Source of the DNA: Lautropia dentalis
GTDB taxonomy: Bacteria; Pseudomonadota; Gammaproteobacteria; Burkholderiales; Burkholderiaceae_E
DNA: 64,000 bases
Direction of reading: 5' to 3'
Assembly (NCBI RefSeq): GCF_003892345.1
Contig: NZ_RRUE01000002.1
Location: forward strand, 753,655 to 817,654
The notes below the pieces were generated by a model that made no database searches, was not told the origin of the DNA, and saw only the letters and a list, made by a program, of their open reading frames with translations. Of the stretch, positions 8,745 through 18,554 are shown piece by piece (the stretch's first letter is position 1; every line of letters begins with the position of its first letter). A program made the translations under genes and the position numbers.

Positions 8745-10076
8745 ATGTCGAGTTCGCTGCGTGTCTTTCTGGGGGTCTGCCTGCTGGTGCTGTTGCTGGT
8801 GGGCAGTGTGTTTCTGTTCCGTTCGGACCTGTTCCAGGCCGGAGAGGCAGGTGATGACCAGGCGCCGCCGCAGCGGCCGGCTGCCGTGGTGGCGGTGGCG
8901 CAGCCAGTGCAGACGCAGCTGCCGGTGCAGGTGCTGGCCGATGGCGAGGTGACGGCGTGGCAGGAGGCCAGTGTTGCCTCCGAGACCAATGCCCTGACAC
9001 TGTCCGCGGTGCTCGTGAACGTGGGCGATACGGTGAAGCGTGGCGATGTGCTGGCCCGCTTCAATGGAAAGACCGTGGCCGCCGACGTGACCCAGGCCCG
9101 GGCTGCCCTGGCCGAGGCACAGGCGGCCGCAACCGAGGCCGACGCCAATGTACGGCGTGCCCGCCGGCTGCGTGGCACCGATACCCTGAGTGCGCAGCAG
9201 ATCGAACAGTATCTGGCGGCCGGCCGGACGGCCCGGGCGCGGGTGCGTTCGGCGCAGGCCGCGCTGGCATCGAAGCAGCAGAACTGGCAGAACGTCGAAT
9301 TGCGCGCGCCGGACGACGGCGTGATCTCGTCGCGCACCGCCACGGTGGGCTCGGTGCCCGCCGCGGGGACGGAGCTGTTCCGGCTGATTCGTCAGGGCCG
9401 GCTGGAATGGCAGGCCGAACTGGGTGCCAGGGATGTACAGCGCGTGAAACCCGGCGGTCCGGTGGCCGTCTACGCCGCCGATGGCACGCCGGTACCGGGC
9501 GTGATGCGCGCCCGTGCGCCGTCGGAAGACACGAAAAAACGCACGACGCTGGTCTACGTGGACGTACCGGCCAGCCCGGGCCTGTGGGCTGGCATGTTTG
9601 CCCGGGGGGCCTTCGACCTGGGCAGAAGCCCGGCGCTGACGGTACCGATGGAGGCCCTGGTGCCCAGTGATGGCTTCATGTACGTCTACAGGCTGAAGAC
9701 GGATGGCCACCGCGGATCCGCAGATGACCGACGGGACATGGCACCGGGACACAGGGCGGGTGAGGGCACCGGCGCTGCGTCCGGACATGCAGAATCCGGC
9801 CATCCGGCTGCCGGACAGGGGGCGGCGACAGACAGATCCAGTGCATCGGCGGCATTTGTCCTCGTCGAACGGGTACGGGTGAAGACCGGCCGGCAGGATG
9901 GGGACCGCATCGAAATCCTGTCCGATGAAAGCGCGGGGGTGCCTGACGCAAGTGCGGCACAGAACGGACAGGGCCAGCGACCGGCCTCCCTGTCCGCACG
10001 GGATCAGGTCGTGGTATCTGGTGCGGCCTTCCTGACGGATGGCGATCTCGTGAAGGTGGTGGAGGCGACGGAATGA
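8745..10076 (+). CDS. RND efflux membrane fusion protein, second copy with inserts
   Basis: This 443-residue paralogue of the adaptor at 4190-5341 shares the same start (MSSSLRVFLGVCLLV) and near-identical barrel and hairpin segments (EQQIEQY-type helix, NWQNVELRAPDDGVISSR, ALVPSDGFMYVYRLK). It differs by two inserts near the C-terminus: about 50 residues rich in Gly/Ala/His/Ser/Asp (about 323-375, after YRLKTDGH), and about 18 residues rich in Ala/Gly/Gln (about 397-417). The first copy simply reads KEDDHVERIRV there. These inserts look intrinsically disordered and probably loop out of the membrane-proximal domain. The stop overlaps the pump start (ATGA). Function is as for the first copy; the inserts could change the partner fit. 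Confidence 0.93.
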   Translation: MSSSLRVFLGVCLLVLLLVGSVFLFRSDLFQAGEAGDDQAPPQRPAAVVAVAQPVQTQLPVQVLADGEVTAWQEASVASETNALTLSAVLVNVGDTVKRGDVLARFNGKTVAADVTQARAALAEAQAAATEADANVRRARRLRGTDTLSAQQIEQYLAAGRTARARVRSAQAALASKQQNWQNVELRAPDDGVISSRTATVGSVPAAGTELFRLIRQGRLEWQAELGARDVQRVKPGGPVAVYAADGTPVPGVMRARAPSEDTKKRTTLVYVDVPASPGLWAGMFARGAFDLGRSPALTVPMEALVPSDGFMYVYRLKTDGHRGSADDRRDMAPGHRAGEGTGAASGHAESGHPAAGQGAATDRSSASAAFVLVERVRVKTGRQDGDRIEILSDESAGVPDASAAQNGQGQRPASLSARDQVVVSGAAFLTDGDLVKVVEATE

Positions 10077-13000
10077 ATTTCTCGTCCTGGTCGATCCGCA
10101 ATCCCATTCCGGTGGTGCTGCTGTTTCTGATGCTGACGGTGGCGGGTCTCTACAGCTTCCGGAGCATGCGCATCCAGAACATGCCGGACATGGAATTTCC
10201 GATGGTGACGATTGCGGCGTCACTGCAGGGGGCCACGCCCGGCCAGCTGGAGAATGACGTGGCGCGCAAGATAGAAAACGCGCTGGTCAACATCCAGGGC
10301 AAGCGTCACATCAGCACCACGCTGGGAGATGGCGCGGTGTCGATGATGGTGGAATTCGAGCTGGACAAGCCGGTGCAGGATGCCCTGGATGAGGTCCGTT
10401 CGGCCGTTCAGGGCGTGCGGGCCGATCTGCCCACGGATGTGCCCGATCCGGTGGTGGACAAGGTGGATCTGGCCTCGCAGCCGGTGCTGGCCTATGCGCT
10501 GCAGTCCGACCGGCTGGACGAACAGGAACTGTCGTGGTTCGTCGACAATGACCTGAACCGCCGGCTGCTGGCCCTGAAGGGTGTGGGCAAGGTCACGCGC
10601 GTAGGTGGCGTGGACCGGCAGGTGCATGTGGACCTTGACCTGCTGAAGCTGCGGGCACTGGGGCTGACCGTGGGCGATGTGTCCATCCAGCTGCGCAACA
10701 ACCAGATCGAGAGTGCCGGCGGGCATGCGGACATGGCCGGCAGCAAGCAGCCGCTGCGCATCCTTTCGCGGGTGAAATCGGCCGAGGCGCTCAAGCCGGT
10801 GCAGATCACCACGGCTGATGGTCGCCGGCTGCGTCTGGCCGATCTGGGCACCATCACCGACACGGTGCAGGAACCCACCAGCTCGGCCTGGCTCGATGGT
10901 CAGCGCATCGTGGGCTTCGAGGTCAGCCGCAGCAAGGGCGACAGTGAGGTGGATGTGGGACGCCGCGTGCGCGAACTGGTGCAGCAGCTGCGGCAGGAAC
11001 GCCCCGACCTGAAGCTGACCGAAACCATGGATTTCGTGTCGCTGGCCAGCGAAACCTACGACGGCACGATGCACACGCTGTACGAAGGGGCGGTGCTGGC
11101 GGTGGTGGTGGTCTGGCTGTTTCTGCGCAACTGGCGGGCCACGCTGGTGTCGGCCGTGGCGCTGCCGATGTCGGTGCTGCCGGCCTTCATCGGCATGGCG
11201 CTTTTTGGCTTCACGCTGAATCAGGTGTCGCTGCTGGCGCTGACGCTGGTGATCGGGGTGCTGGTGGACGATGCCATCGTGGAAATCGAGAATATCGAGC
11301 GCCACCTGCGCATGGGCAAGACGCCGTACGAGGCCGCCATGGAGGCGGCCGACGAGATCGGCCTGGCGGTGATCGCCACCACGTTCACGCTGATTGCGGT
11401 GTTTCTGCCCACGGCGTTCATGAGCGGCATCGTGGGGCGGTTTTTCAAGCAGTTCGGCTGGACGGCCTCGCTGGCAGTCTTTGCCTCGCTGGTGGTGGCG
11501 CGCATGCTCACGCCGATGATGGCGGCGTACCTGCTGGCACCACGTACCCACGAGGCACGCGAACCGGGCTGGCTGCGCCTGTATATGCGGGGCGTGCACT
11601 GGGTGCTCGCGCACCGGCGGCAGACGGTCATCTATGCGGTGCTGTTCTTCGTGCTGTCGCTTGCACTGTCGTCGATGCTGCCATCGGCATTCATGCCGGC
11701 CGACGACAATGACCAGACCCAGGTGACGCTCACCCTGGGGCCGGGGGCAACGCTGGAACAGACCGAACGGCTGGCCGAACAGGCACGGGAAAAACTGGTG
11801 AAGCTGCCGCACGTCAAGCGCGTGTACACGGCCATCGGCGCCGGTTCGGGTGACGCCTTTTCGGGTAATGTGCAGACCACCAACAGTGCCACGCTGACCA
11901 TCGACATGGGCGCGCGGGCCCATCGTCCCTTCAAGAAAATGGTCGAGCAGTCGATGCGCGAGGCACTGGACGATCTGCCCGGGGCACGCGTCAAGCTCGG
12001 TCTGGGCGGCAATGGCGAGCAGTATGTGGTGGCCGTCACCGGCAATGACCAGGCCCGGCTGACGCTGGCGGCCCGGGCCATCGAAAAGGATCTGCGCACG
12101 CTGCGCGGGGTGGGCAACATCACCTCCAGCGCCAACCTGGTGCGGACCGAGGTGCTCGTGCGGCCGAAGGCGGCACAGGCGGCGGCGCTGGGCGTGTCAC
12201 CCCTGGCAATCAGCGATGCATTGCGCATTGCCACACAGGGTGACTATACGCAACTGCTGCCCAAGCTGAATCTGGAACAGCGGCAGCTCGACATCGTGGT
12301 GCGGCTGGAAAAGCCGGCCCGCGAGCGTCTGGACGTGCTGCGGCGCATTCCGGTGCAGGGCGGTGGCGGCACCGTGATGCTGGGCGAGGTGGCCGATCTG
12401 GAACTGGGCGGCGGCCCCGCCATCATTTCGCGCTACGACCGCGAACGCAACATCAATTTCACCATCGAACTGGCGGAAAAGGGACTGGGCGAGGTGGCCC
12501 AGGAGGTATCGAACCTGCCTTCGGTGAAGCAGCTGCCCGAAGGGGTGCAACTGCGAAACACCGGCGAGGCCGAAATGATGATCGAGATGTTCAGCAATTT
12601 CGGCCTGGCCATGCTGGCCGGCGTGCTGTGCATCTGGGTGGTGCTGGTGCTGCTGTTCCACAGCTTCCTGCACCCGGTGACCATTCTGTCTGCCCTGCCG
12701 CTGGCTATCGGGGGCTCCTTCGTGGCGCTACTGCTGGGCCGCTACGACATGTCACTGCCCGTGCTGATCGGACTGGTGATGCTGATGGGTATCGTGACGA
12801 AAAATTCCATCCTGCTGGTGGAATATGCCATCGTGGCCCGCCGCGAGCAGGGCATGGACCGCTGGCACGCGCTGGCAGATGCCTGCCACAAGCGGGCGCG
12901 TCCGATCATCATGACGACGATGGCCATGGGGGCGGGCATGCTGCCCGCCATCATCGGTTCGGCCTCCAGCGACACCACCTTCGTTTCCCCGATGGGGATG

Positions 13001-13141
13001 ACGGTGCTGGGTGGGCTGATCACCTCCACCGCACTCAGCCTGCTGGTGGTGCCGGCGGTGTTCACCTACGTAGATGATTTCGGGCAGTGGATGCACCGGC
13101 TGTGGCACCGTGCTGCAACGAGGCACGGACACACGCACTGA
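10073..13141 (+). CDS. RND family efflux transporter permease, second copy
   Basis: This 1022-residue HAE1-type RND pump is a tandem paralogue of the one at 5338-8436, with most stretches identical by eye (for example the TM4 segment LVIGVLVDDAIVEIENIERHL and the FSNFGLAMLxGVLCIWVVLVLLF segment). The proton-relay Asp399/Asp400 and Lys910 are kept, so it should be active. Differences cluster in the periplasmic porter segments (for example SGDAFSGNVQ against SSLQDVGSNVK), consistent with different substrate ranges. The gene overlaps its fusion protein gene by 4 bases. It ends 22 bases before the convergent TonB receptor remnant. Confidence 0.95.
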   Translation: MNFSSWSIRNPIPVVLLFLMLTVAGLYSFRSMRIQNMPDMEFPMVTIAASLQGATPGQLENDVARKIENALVNIQGKRHISTTLGDGAVSMMVEFELDKPVQDALDEVRSAVQGVRADLPTDVPDPVVDKVDLASQPVLAYALQSDRLDEQELSWFVDNDLNRRLLALKGVGKVTRVGGVDRQVHVDLDLLKLRALGLTVGDVSIQLRNNQIESAGGHADMAGSKQPLRILSRVKSAEALKPVQITTADGRRLRLADLGTITDTVQEPTSSAWLDGQRIVGFEVSRSKGDSEVDVGRRVRELVQQLRQERPDLKLTETMDFVSLASETYDGTMHTLYEGAVLAVVVVWLFLRNWRATLVSAVALPMSVLPAFIGMALFGFTLNQVSLLALTLVIGVLVDDAIVEIENIERHLRMGKTPYEAAMEAADEIGLAVIATTFTLIAVFLPTAFMSGIVGRFFKQFGWTASLAVFASLVVARMLTPMMAAYLLAPRTHEAREPGWLRLYMRGVHWVLAHRRQTVIYAVLFFVLSLALSSMLPSAFMPADDNDQTQVTLTLGPGATLEQTERLAEQAREKLVKLPHVKRVYTAIGAGSGDAFSGNVQTTNSATLTIDMGARAHRPFKKMVEQSMREALDDLPGARVKLGLGGNGEQYVVAVTGNDQARLTLAARAIEKDLRTLRGVGNITSSANLVRTEVLVRPKAAQAAALGVSPLAISDALRIATQGDYTQLLPKLNLEQRQLDIVVRLEKPARERLDVLRRIPVQGGGGTVMLGEVADLELGGGPAIISRYDRERNINFTIELAEKGLGEVAQEVSNLPSVKQLPEGVQLRNTGEAEMMIEMFSNFGLAMLAGVLCIWVVLVLLFHSFLHPVTILSALPLAIGGSFVALLLGRYDMSLPVLIGLVMLMGIVTKNSILLVEYAIVARREQGMDRWHALADACHKRARPIIMTTMAMGAGMLPAIIGSASSDTTFVSPMGMTVLGGLITSTALSLLVVPAVFTYVDDFGQWMHRLWHRAATRHGHTH

Positions 13142-13163
13142 TTCTGCCCTTGCAGGCGCAGGC

Positions 13164-15323
13164 TCAGAACCTGTACGTCGCCGTCAGCAGATACCGCCGC
13201 GACGGCCCCCACGTGTAGCGGTTGTAGAAGCCCACGGAGTCGTAGTATTTTTTGTCGAACACGTTGTAGACGTTGGCCTGCACCGACCAGTTGCGGTCGA
13301 TTTCGTAGCGGGCCATCAGGTCGACGAGTGCGAAGGATTTCTGGCGGATCTGCTCGGCGGCATCGGTGACCGGGTTGTCGACATCGGCATGGATTTCGCT
13401 CTGCCAGTTCACGCCACCACCCAGTTCCAGCCCCTGCAGTTCCTCGCCCAGCCGGTACGTGGTGAACAGTTTGAGCTGTTTGCGCGGATGGTTGGTGCCA
13501 ATGACGGTGCCACTGGCGTCCTTGATTTTGTACTGCGTCCAGCCGGCACTGATGTCCCACACCGGCGACAGCGCACCGGTCACGGTGATTTCATATCCGG
13601 TGGAACGGGCCCCTTTTGCCGCGCGATAGGCTTGGCTGGTGGTGTTCGGTACCAGGTTGGCACCATCGGCCACGGCCAGGTTGTCCTGCTGGATGCGGAA
13701 CAGCGCCAGGTCGGTCTGCAGATGACCGCCAAGTGCGCTGCCCTTCAGGCCCACTTCGTAGCTCTTGCCCTTGATGGGGTCGAGGTAGTTGCCGTTTTTG
13801 TCCTGGTTGGTCTGCGGTTTGAAAATGCTGGTGTAGCTGGCATAGGCCGTGGTTTCCGGGCTGACATCGTAGGCGAGGCCGGCATACGGAATGACCTGGC
13901 GGTCATGCTTGATGGTGTAGCCGGTGCTGCGCCAGCGGGTGGGGGCTTCCTTCTGCTCGTAGTTGGTGATGCGGCTACCCAGAATCAGGTGCGAGGGCGC
14001 AGACAGCTGCAGGCGGGCCACACCGTAGAGGGCGTTCTGGGTGGTCTTGCTGGCGGCGCTCACAAACGGGTCACCCCAGGCCGTGGGGAAGGGGTAATCG
14101 CCGGTCCAGTTGTTGAAATCGCCAAGGCTTTCCTGAATGCCGGCAGTGGGACTGCGACTCATGACATTGACATCCAGTTTGCCATGGCTGGCGCCCAGTA
14201 CCAGTTCGTGATGCATGCCGTCCACCTCGAAGGGGCGGCTGGCCTGCAGGTCGATCTGGTCCTGCTTGCGGTCGATGTCGTACCACGACGCACCCGATGT
14301 GGTGATGCCCAGGCCGGTGGTCCGGTTGGGGTTGCCGGTGGCCCAGAGCAGACGTGCGTCGGCCTGGTTCTGGATGCGGTTGTAATCCAGCCGGATGTCC
14401 CAGGCGTCCACGCGCTGCTTGAGGGTGGCAAACCATGTTTTGCTGGTGCTGCCCCAGTGCGACCATTTGGGGGCCGTGGTCTTGCTGCGCGGCCAGTCGG
14501 TGCGGGTGCCGTCGTCATACCAGGTGGGCAGGCCGCCCCACATGCCAGCCCTTGGCTTGTCGCGCTGGCGGCTGACGCCCACGCTCAGCTGCGTGTCGGG
14601 CGTGAGATCGGCATCGATGACGCCATAGAAGGTGTTCCTGCGCTTTTCGTACAGGTCGATGTAGCTGTCGCTTCGGTCGATATTGGCGACGAAGCGGCCG
14701 CGGACACTGCCATCGGCGTTCAGCGCGCTGCCGATGTCGGCATCGAGCCGGCGTTCCTTCCAGCTGCCAAGCCCGAAACCAACCTTGCCCGTGAGCTGGC
14801 GGCTGTTGGCGTGCTTGCGGATCTGGTTGATGGCAGCCGACGGATCGCCCGCGCCGGTGAGCAGGCCAGTGGCGCCGCGCACCACCTCGATGCGGTCGTA
14901 CAGAATGGTGTCATCACGGCTTTCCCCGGCACTCCAGGGGCCGCTGATCGCCATCGGCACACCATCGGTGCGCAGGTTGTCGATATCGAAGCCCCGGGCG
15001 CGGAACGCGTTGCCACGGCTGTCGTAGGTGCTGCTCGAAATGCCAGGGGCGTATTGCAGGGCCTCGGTGAGGCTGCCGGCACCCTGGTCCGTCATCTGCT
15101 GGTGGGTGATGACGCTGACCGACTGCGGTGTTTCGCGCGGCGACAGCGACAGGCCGGTGGTGGGGTGGGCGGGCAACACGCCGGTACAGGGCCAGCGCGG
15201 GGACGGATGAGCATGACACGTGCCAGGTTCGCCCGTGGATGCCAGGAGACTGCGCCGGGGGCATGATCCGGAGAACGGCGGCACAATGTGCCGGATCGAC
15301 GGGATCCCGGAGGACATCTCCAT
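13164..15323 (-). pseudogene. TonB-dependent siderophore receptor lacking its front end
   Basis: The frame encodes the plug and the complete 22-strand type barrel of a ferric-siderophore receptor. The plug begins TTGLSLSPRETPQSVSVIT, continues with LTEALQYAPGIS and RGFDIDNLRTDGVP, and leads to VRGATGLLTGAGDPSAAIN. The barrel ends with a Phe (YLLTATYRF), as needed for outer-membrane assembly. About 50 residues precede the plug, but they are Pro/Ser/Cys-rich with no signal peptide, no TonB box and no STN domain. Real homology seems to stop near position 15170, close to a copy of the short dispersed motif. Without a signal peptide the product cannot reach the outer membrane, so I call it a 5'-truncated pseudogene. 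The remaining frame has no internal stops, so the loss is recent. Confidence 0.75.
15199..15220 (+). repeat. Short dispersed motif, copy H
   Basis: The sequence GGGGACGGATGAGCATGACACG resembles the short dispersed motif, lacking the TCC of the core. It lies within 30 bases of the point where TonB receptor homology ends, so it may mark the break where the front of that gene was lost. Confidence 0.4.
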
Positions 15324-15784
15324 GAACGGGCAGGGACACGAACAGAAACTGGATCTGACCGCACTGCGGGGAGCGACGGTATCGCTGGAGGGGGGCTCTG
15401 GGTGTCCTGGCCGCCGTTGGTGACGCGGATGCCCTGGTTGCGGGCCTGGCGGTGCCTGCGTTGAGGGAGACGCTGATGGCCGGCGTGGTCAAGAACTTCG
15501 AGTTCGTCTACGAACTGTCCACGAAGACGATGCGCCGCTTCGTGCAGATGGAGGCCGAGGTGCCGGATGAAGTGTCGCAATGGGGTTTTCGCGACGTGCT
15601 GCGCCACGTGGCAGACCGCGGGCTGATCGATGATGTGCAGGTCTGGTTCGATTACCGGACGATGCGCGGGGAAACCGGGCTGGCCTATATGCCGGAAAAG
15701 GCACGGGCCGTGTGTGAATCGGCCCGTACGTTGTTGCGCGATGCTCGCGCGTTATTGGCGCAGCTGGAATTGCGCGCCGGCTGA
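15322..15784 (+). pseudogene. HI0074-type nucleotidyltransferase substrate-binding protein, frameshifted
   Basis: Two overlapping frames give one HI0074-like helical protein. The first runs from ATG 15322 (MNGQGHEQKLDLTALRGATV) to a stop at 15423. The second carries LAVPALRETLMAGVVKNFEFVYELSTKTMRRF and the rest to 15784. They join at a run of six G (15390-15395): with five G the text reads through as SLEGALGVLAAVGDADALV, which fits the family. So either a one-base insertion broke the gene or the run is variable. HI0074 proteins normally pair with a small MNT-type nucleotidyltransferase (HI0073) as a toxin-antitoxin-like complex; no such partner is adjacent. If the shift is a sequencing error the gene is an intact orphan of about 153 residues. 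Confidence 0.7.
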
Positions 15785-15789
15785 AAGGC

Positions 15790-16581
15790 TCAGCGCCCGC
15801 CGAACAGCGAGCTGCCCAGTTTGACGATGTCGTGCATGTCGAGCTTGCCGTCGCCGTTCTGGTCGAGCAGGCCGCTCAGGCCGCCGCCGGTCTGGGCGTT
15901 GATCTGCTGCTGCTCGTTGGCCAGCGCTTCATTCATCTGTTCCTTGCCGCCGCCGTTGCGGCCCAGGTAGCGCCCGGCCAGGAACGACAGGACGACGGGC
16001 AGTAGCAGGGTGACCAGCTTGCTGGCACCCTGGCTGCCCAGGCCGGTGGACTGGCCCAGTCCTTCGGTGGCGCGGGCGGTGGCCTGGCTGCCGAAGACGG
16101 ACGAGAGCAGGTCTCCGGCGTTGCCGGCTGCTGCACCGCCAGGGCCGCCAGCGTCCTGGCTGGCGCTTGCCTGGGTGTTCTGGGCCTGTGTCTGGGTACC
16201 CGTGCCGCCCAGCACACTGCCCACCAGCCCGCCGAGCATGCCGCCCAGACCGCCGCCGGATGCGCCGCTGGACGATGCCGCGCCACCCAGCAGATTGCCG
16301 GCCAGACCGCCGAGGATATCACCGAGGCCACCACCCTGACCGGCCAGTGCATGGGCCTGTGTTCCGCCCGACCCGCCGAGGGCGCCGAGCAGGGCATCTG
16401 CGGCCGAACCTCCCTGGCCGTTCTGCGCCTGGTTGCCCAGTGCGCCCATCAGCAGCGGCAGGGCCTGGCTGACGGCCGAGCTGGCCTGATCCGTGCTGGT
16501 GCCCAGCTGCTGGGCGATCTGCTGCATGGGCGCGCCCTGCAGCTGGTTGAACAGTTCCTGGGTGAGACTCTGGTTGGGCAT
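15790..16581 (-). CDS. DUF937 family protein with a C-terminal EF-hand/dockerin-like motif
   Basis: This 263-residue protein starts MPNQSLTQELFNQLQGAPMQQIAQQLG, the typical DUF937 (YidB-like) opening with a helix that precedes QLGxxxxxASSAVxxALPLLMGAL. The middle (70-175) is Gly/Ala/Ser/Gln-rich. A hydrophobic segment (about 190-205, LVTLLLPVVLSFLAG) follows. Residues about 240-251 read DQNGDGKLDMHD, a canonical calcium-loop (EF-hand/dockerin-like) signature (Asp, Asn, Asp, Lys, Asp at the right spacing) that is not a usual end for DUF937. Function of the family is unknown. It converges on the HI0074-type pseudogene with only 5 bases between stops and has a 597-base region upstream. Confidence 0.88.
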   Translation of the reverse strand: MPNQSLTQELFNQLQGAPMQQIAQQLGTSTDQASSAVSQALPLLMGALGNQAQNGQGGSAADALLGALGGSGGTQAHALAGQGGGLGDILGGLAGNLLGGAASSSGASGGGLGGMLGGLVGSVLGGTGTQTQAQNTQASASQDAGGPGGAAAGNAGDLLSSVFGSQATARATEGLGQSTGLGSQGASKLVTLLLPVVLSFLAGRYLGRNGGGKEQMNEALANEQQQINAQTGGGLSGLLDQNGDGKLDMHDIVKLGSSLFGGR

Positions 16582-17178
16582 GGGAAGTTCCTGTCAGTGG
16601 TGGAAGGGCGTGCTGGCCGGAGATGGCCGGGCTTCGACGCTCAGGCGGGGGCAGGTTCGTGTCCGTTCCCTGGCAACACCTCATAGGGGAATGGGGCATT
16701 GCACCTGAAAGCTGGATCCTGGGGGTTCCCGGGGTGCGGCGGTTTTGCGCGCATGAGTCGTGCCTGCCATGGCCAGCATGCAGTCATGATAGCGGGGCTT
16801 CCCGGCCGCAGGGGGTGAACACGCTGGCCTGAAACGTCTTTTTGCCTTGTGATTCAGCAGCTTGATGCCATGTGACAGAGATCTGCATGCCGGCAGGGAT
16901 TCCCAAGGTATGATGCAGAGCTGGGCGGCATCGGCCCGCTGCATGGCGACTGCTGCCCGTATGGCTGGCATATGGTATGGCCGGTATGTCCTGCAAATCC
17001 TCCCGGTGCCCTGTGTCTGCCCGCCGCCGCAGCCCCGTACGATGTCGTTGCCCCCTGTTCGTGCGCAGCTGCCCCTGTGTCTGCGTGCAGCAGCCCGGCG
17101 TGTGCGCCGGTGCCGGCCGGTGCTGCCTCCCTGCCTGTGCAGACCCCCTGTGTCTTTCCCGTTCCGTCATTTGCCCCG
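16582..17178. other. Intergenic region, nothing recognised
   Basis: Nearly 600 bases between the divergent DUF937 gene and the AI-2E family permease gene. Frames that cross it are Pro/Cys/Arg-rich shadows. No terminator, RNA gene or clear operator was seen. Promoters for both flanking genes should lie here; the stretch around 16840-16930 is less GC-rich than the rest. Confidence 0.5.
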
Positions 17179-18465
17179 ATGAAACTTGCCCAGGACCGCC
17201 GCTTCTTCTTTCTGGCCTTCCTCACACTGGTGACGCTGGCCTTTCTGGCCATTCTGCTGCCGTTCTACAGTGCGCTGATGTGGGCGGCCATTCTGGCGCT
17301 GCTGTTCTCGCCCATGGAGCGCAAGCTGCTGGCGCGCATGCCGCGCAGCCGCAACGCGGCCACGCTCGTCACGATAGGCGCGGTGATGCTGATCGTCATC
17401 ATTCCGGTGATCATTCTGACCGGCTCGCTGGTGAGCCAGGGGGCGCAGATCTATGGCCTCATCCGTTCGGGCAAGGTGAACTTCGGCGCGTACTTCGGGC
17501 AGATCGTGGAGGGTCTGCCCACCTGGCTGCGGCACATGCTCGACCAGCAGGGACTGCTCGATGTGGGCACGATCCAGCAGAAACTGGCCGAGAGCGGCAG
17601 TGAAATCGGCCAATTCGTGGCCTCGCAGGCCGTGAACATCGGCCAGAACACGGCGCACATTCTGGCCAGTACCGGTATCCTGCTGTATGTGCTGTTCTTC
17701 CTGCTGCGGGATGGGGGCGAGCTGACGGCCATCTTCCGCAAGGCCATTCCGATGGAAGACGAGCAGAAGAATCACCTGCTGTCCAAGTTTGCGGCGGTGG
17801 TCAAGGCCACCGTGAAGGGCAACATCGCCATTGCGGCCATGCAGGGGGCGCTCGGCGGCTTCATCGTGTGGGTGCTGGGCTTTCAGGGGGCCATCCTGTG
17901 GGGGGTGGTGATGGCCTTCCTGTCACTGGTGCCGGCCGTGGGCTCGGGGCTGGTGTGGGGACCGATGGCCATCTACCTGATGGCTACCGGTTCCGTCGGC
18001 AAGGGGGTGCTGCTGCTGGCCTATGGGGTGGGGGTGATCGGCCTGGTGGACAACATCATGCGGCCGCTGCTGGTGGGCAAGGATACCCGCATGCCCGACT
18101 ATCTGGTGCTGATCTCCACCATCGGGGGCATGTCGCTGTTCGGCCTCAATGGCTTCGTGATCGGCCCGCTGATTGCCGCGCTGTTCATGGCCTCGTGGGA
18201 CCTGTACGTGTCCCCGGAAAAGGTGCGGGCGCAGACGGCCGAGGATGCGGCCGAGGCGGCTGCCGCTGCCAGTGAGCCGGGGCTGGTGGAGTGTGCCACG
18301 CACGCCGTCTCGGAGGCCGCTTCGGCTGCTGCCGACATGGCCCGCCGGGTGGTGGGACATGAGGCGCACGGTGGTGCGCAAGGGCACGCTTCGGCGGCGG
18401 GGCACGCAGCAACGGACCGGGCTTCACCGGACGGAGCAGCAGCAGCGCCGAAAAAGCCAGAGTGA
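17179..18465 (+). CDS. AI-2E family transporter (PF01594 membrane protein)
   Basis: This 428-residue inner-membrane protein starts MKLAQDRRFFFLAFLTLVTL and matches the AI-2E/UPF0118 family (TqsA/PerM-like). It has paired N-terminal membrane helices (about 10-60), a further helix at 70-95 and a long extracytoplasmic domain (about 100-150). The conserved LLYVLFFLLRDG lies near 175-186, and the C-terminal membrane block contains GLVWGPMAIYL and VDNIMRPLLVGK. The family includes a quorum-signal exporter and Na+/H+ antiporters; the substrate here is unknown. The last 90 residues form an Ala/His/Gly-rich tail after the last helix, longer than usual. A frame reaches back to 16972, but this part is Cys/Pro-rich and not family-like, so ATG 17179 is used. 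Confidence 0.92.
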   Translation: MKLAQDRRFFFLAFLTLVTLAFLAILLPFYSALMWAAILALLFSPMERKLLARMPRSRNAATLVTIGAVMLIVIIPVIILTGSLVSQGAQIYGLIRSGKVNFGAYFGQIVEGLPTWLRHMLDQQGLLDVGTIQQKLAESGSEIGQFVASQAVNIGQNTAHILASTGILLYVLFFLLRDGGELTAIFRKAIPMEDEQKNHLLSKFAAVVKATVKGNIAIAAMQGALGGFIVWVLGFQGAILWGVVMAFLSLVPAVGSGLVWGPMAIYLMATGSVGKGVLLLAYGVGVIGLVDNIMRPLLVGKDTRMPDYLVLISTIGGMSLFGLNGFVIGPLIAALFMASWDLYVSPEKVRAQTAEDAAEAAAAASEPGLVECATHAVSEAASAAADMARRVVGHEAHGGAQGHASAAGHAATDRASPDGAAAAPKKPE

Positions 18466-18519
18466 CGTCAGAGTGACTTGAGTGACGCCGTGCGATTTCC
18501 TGGCGGCGGACCAGAGGAC

Positions 18520-18553
18520 GCGTGAAACGGCGTTTGGCGTGAAGCGGCGCTTG
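18520..18553. repeat. Tandem duplication of a 17-bp unit
   Basis: GCGTGAAACGGCGTTTG (18520-18536) is followed at once by GCGTGAAGCGGCGCTTG (18537-18553), matching at 15 of 17 bases. It lies between the convergent permease gene and the 82-residue gene of the toxin islet. Origin is probably slippage or a small duplication. Confidence 0.7.
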
Positions 18554-18554
18554 G

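Noticed and set aside
16972-17178. N-terminal extension of the AI-2E family permease
   Set aside because: Cys/Pro-rich with no membrane topology; the family begins at ATG 17179.
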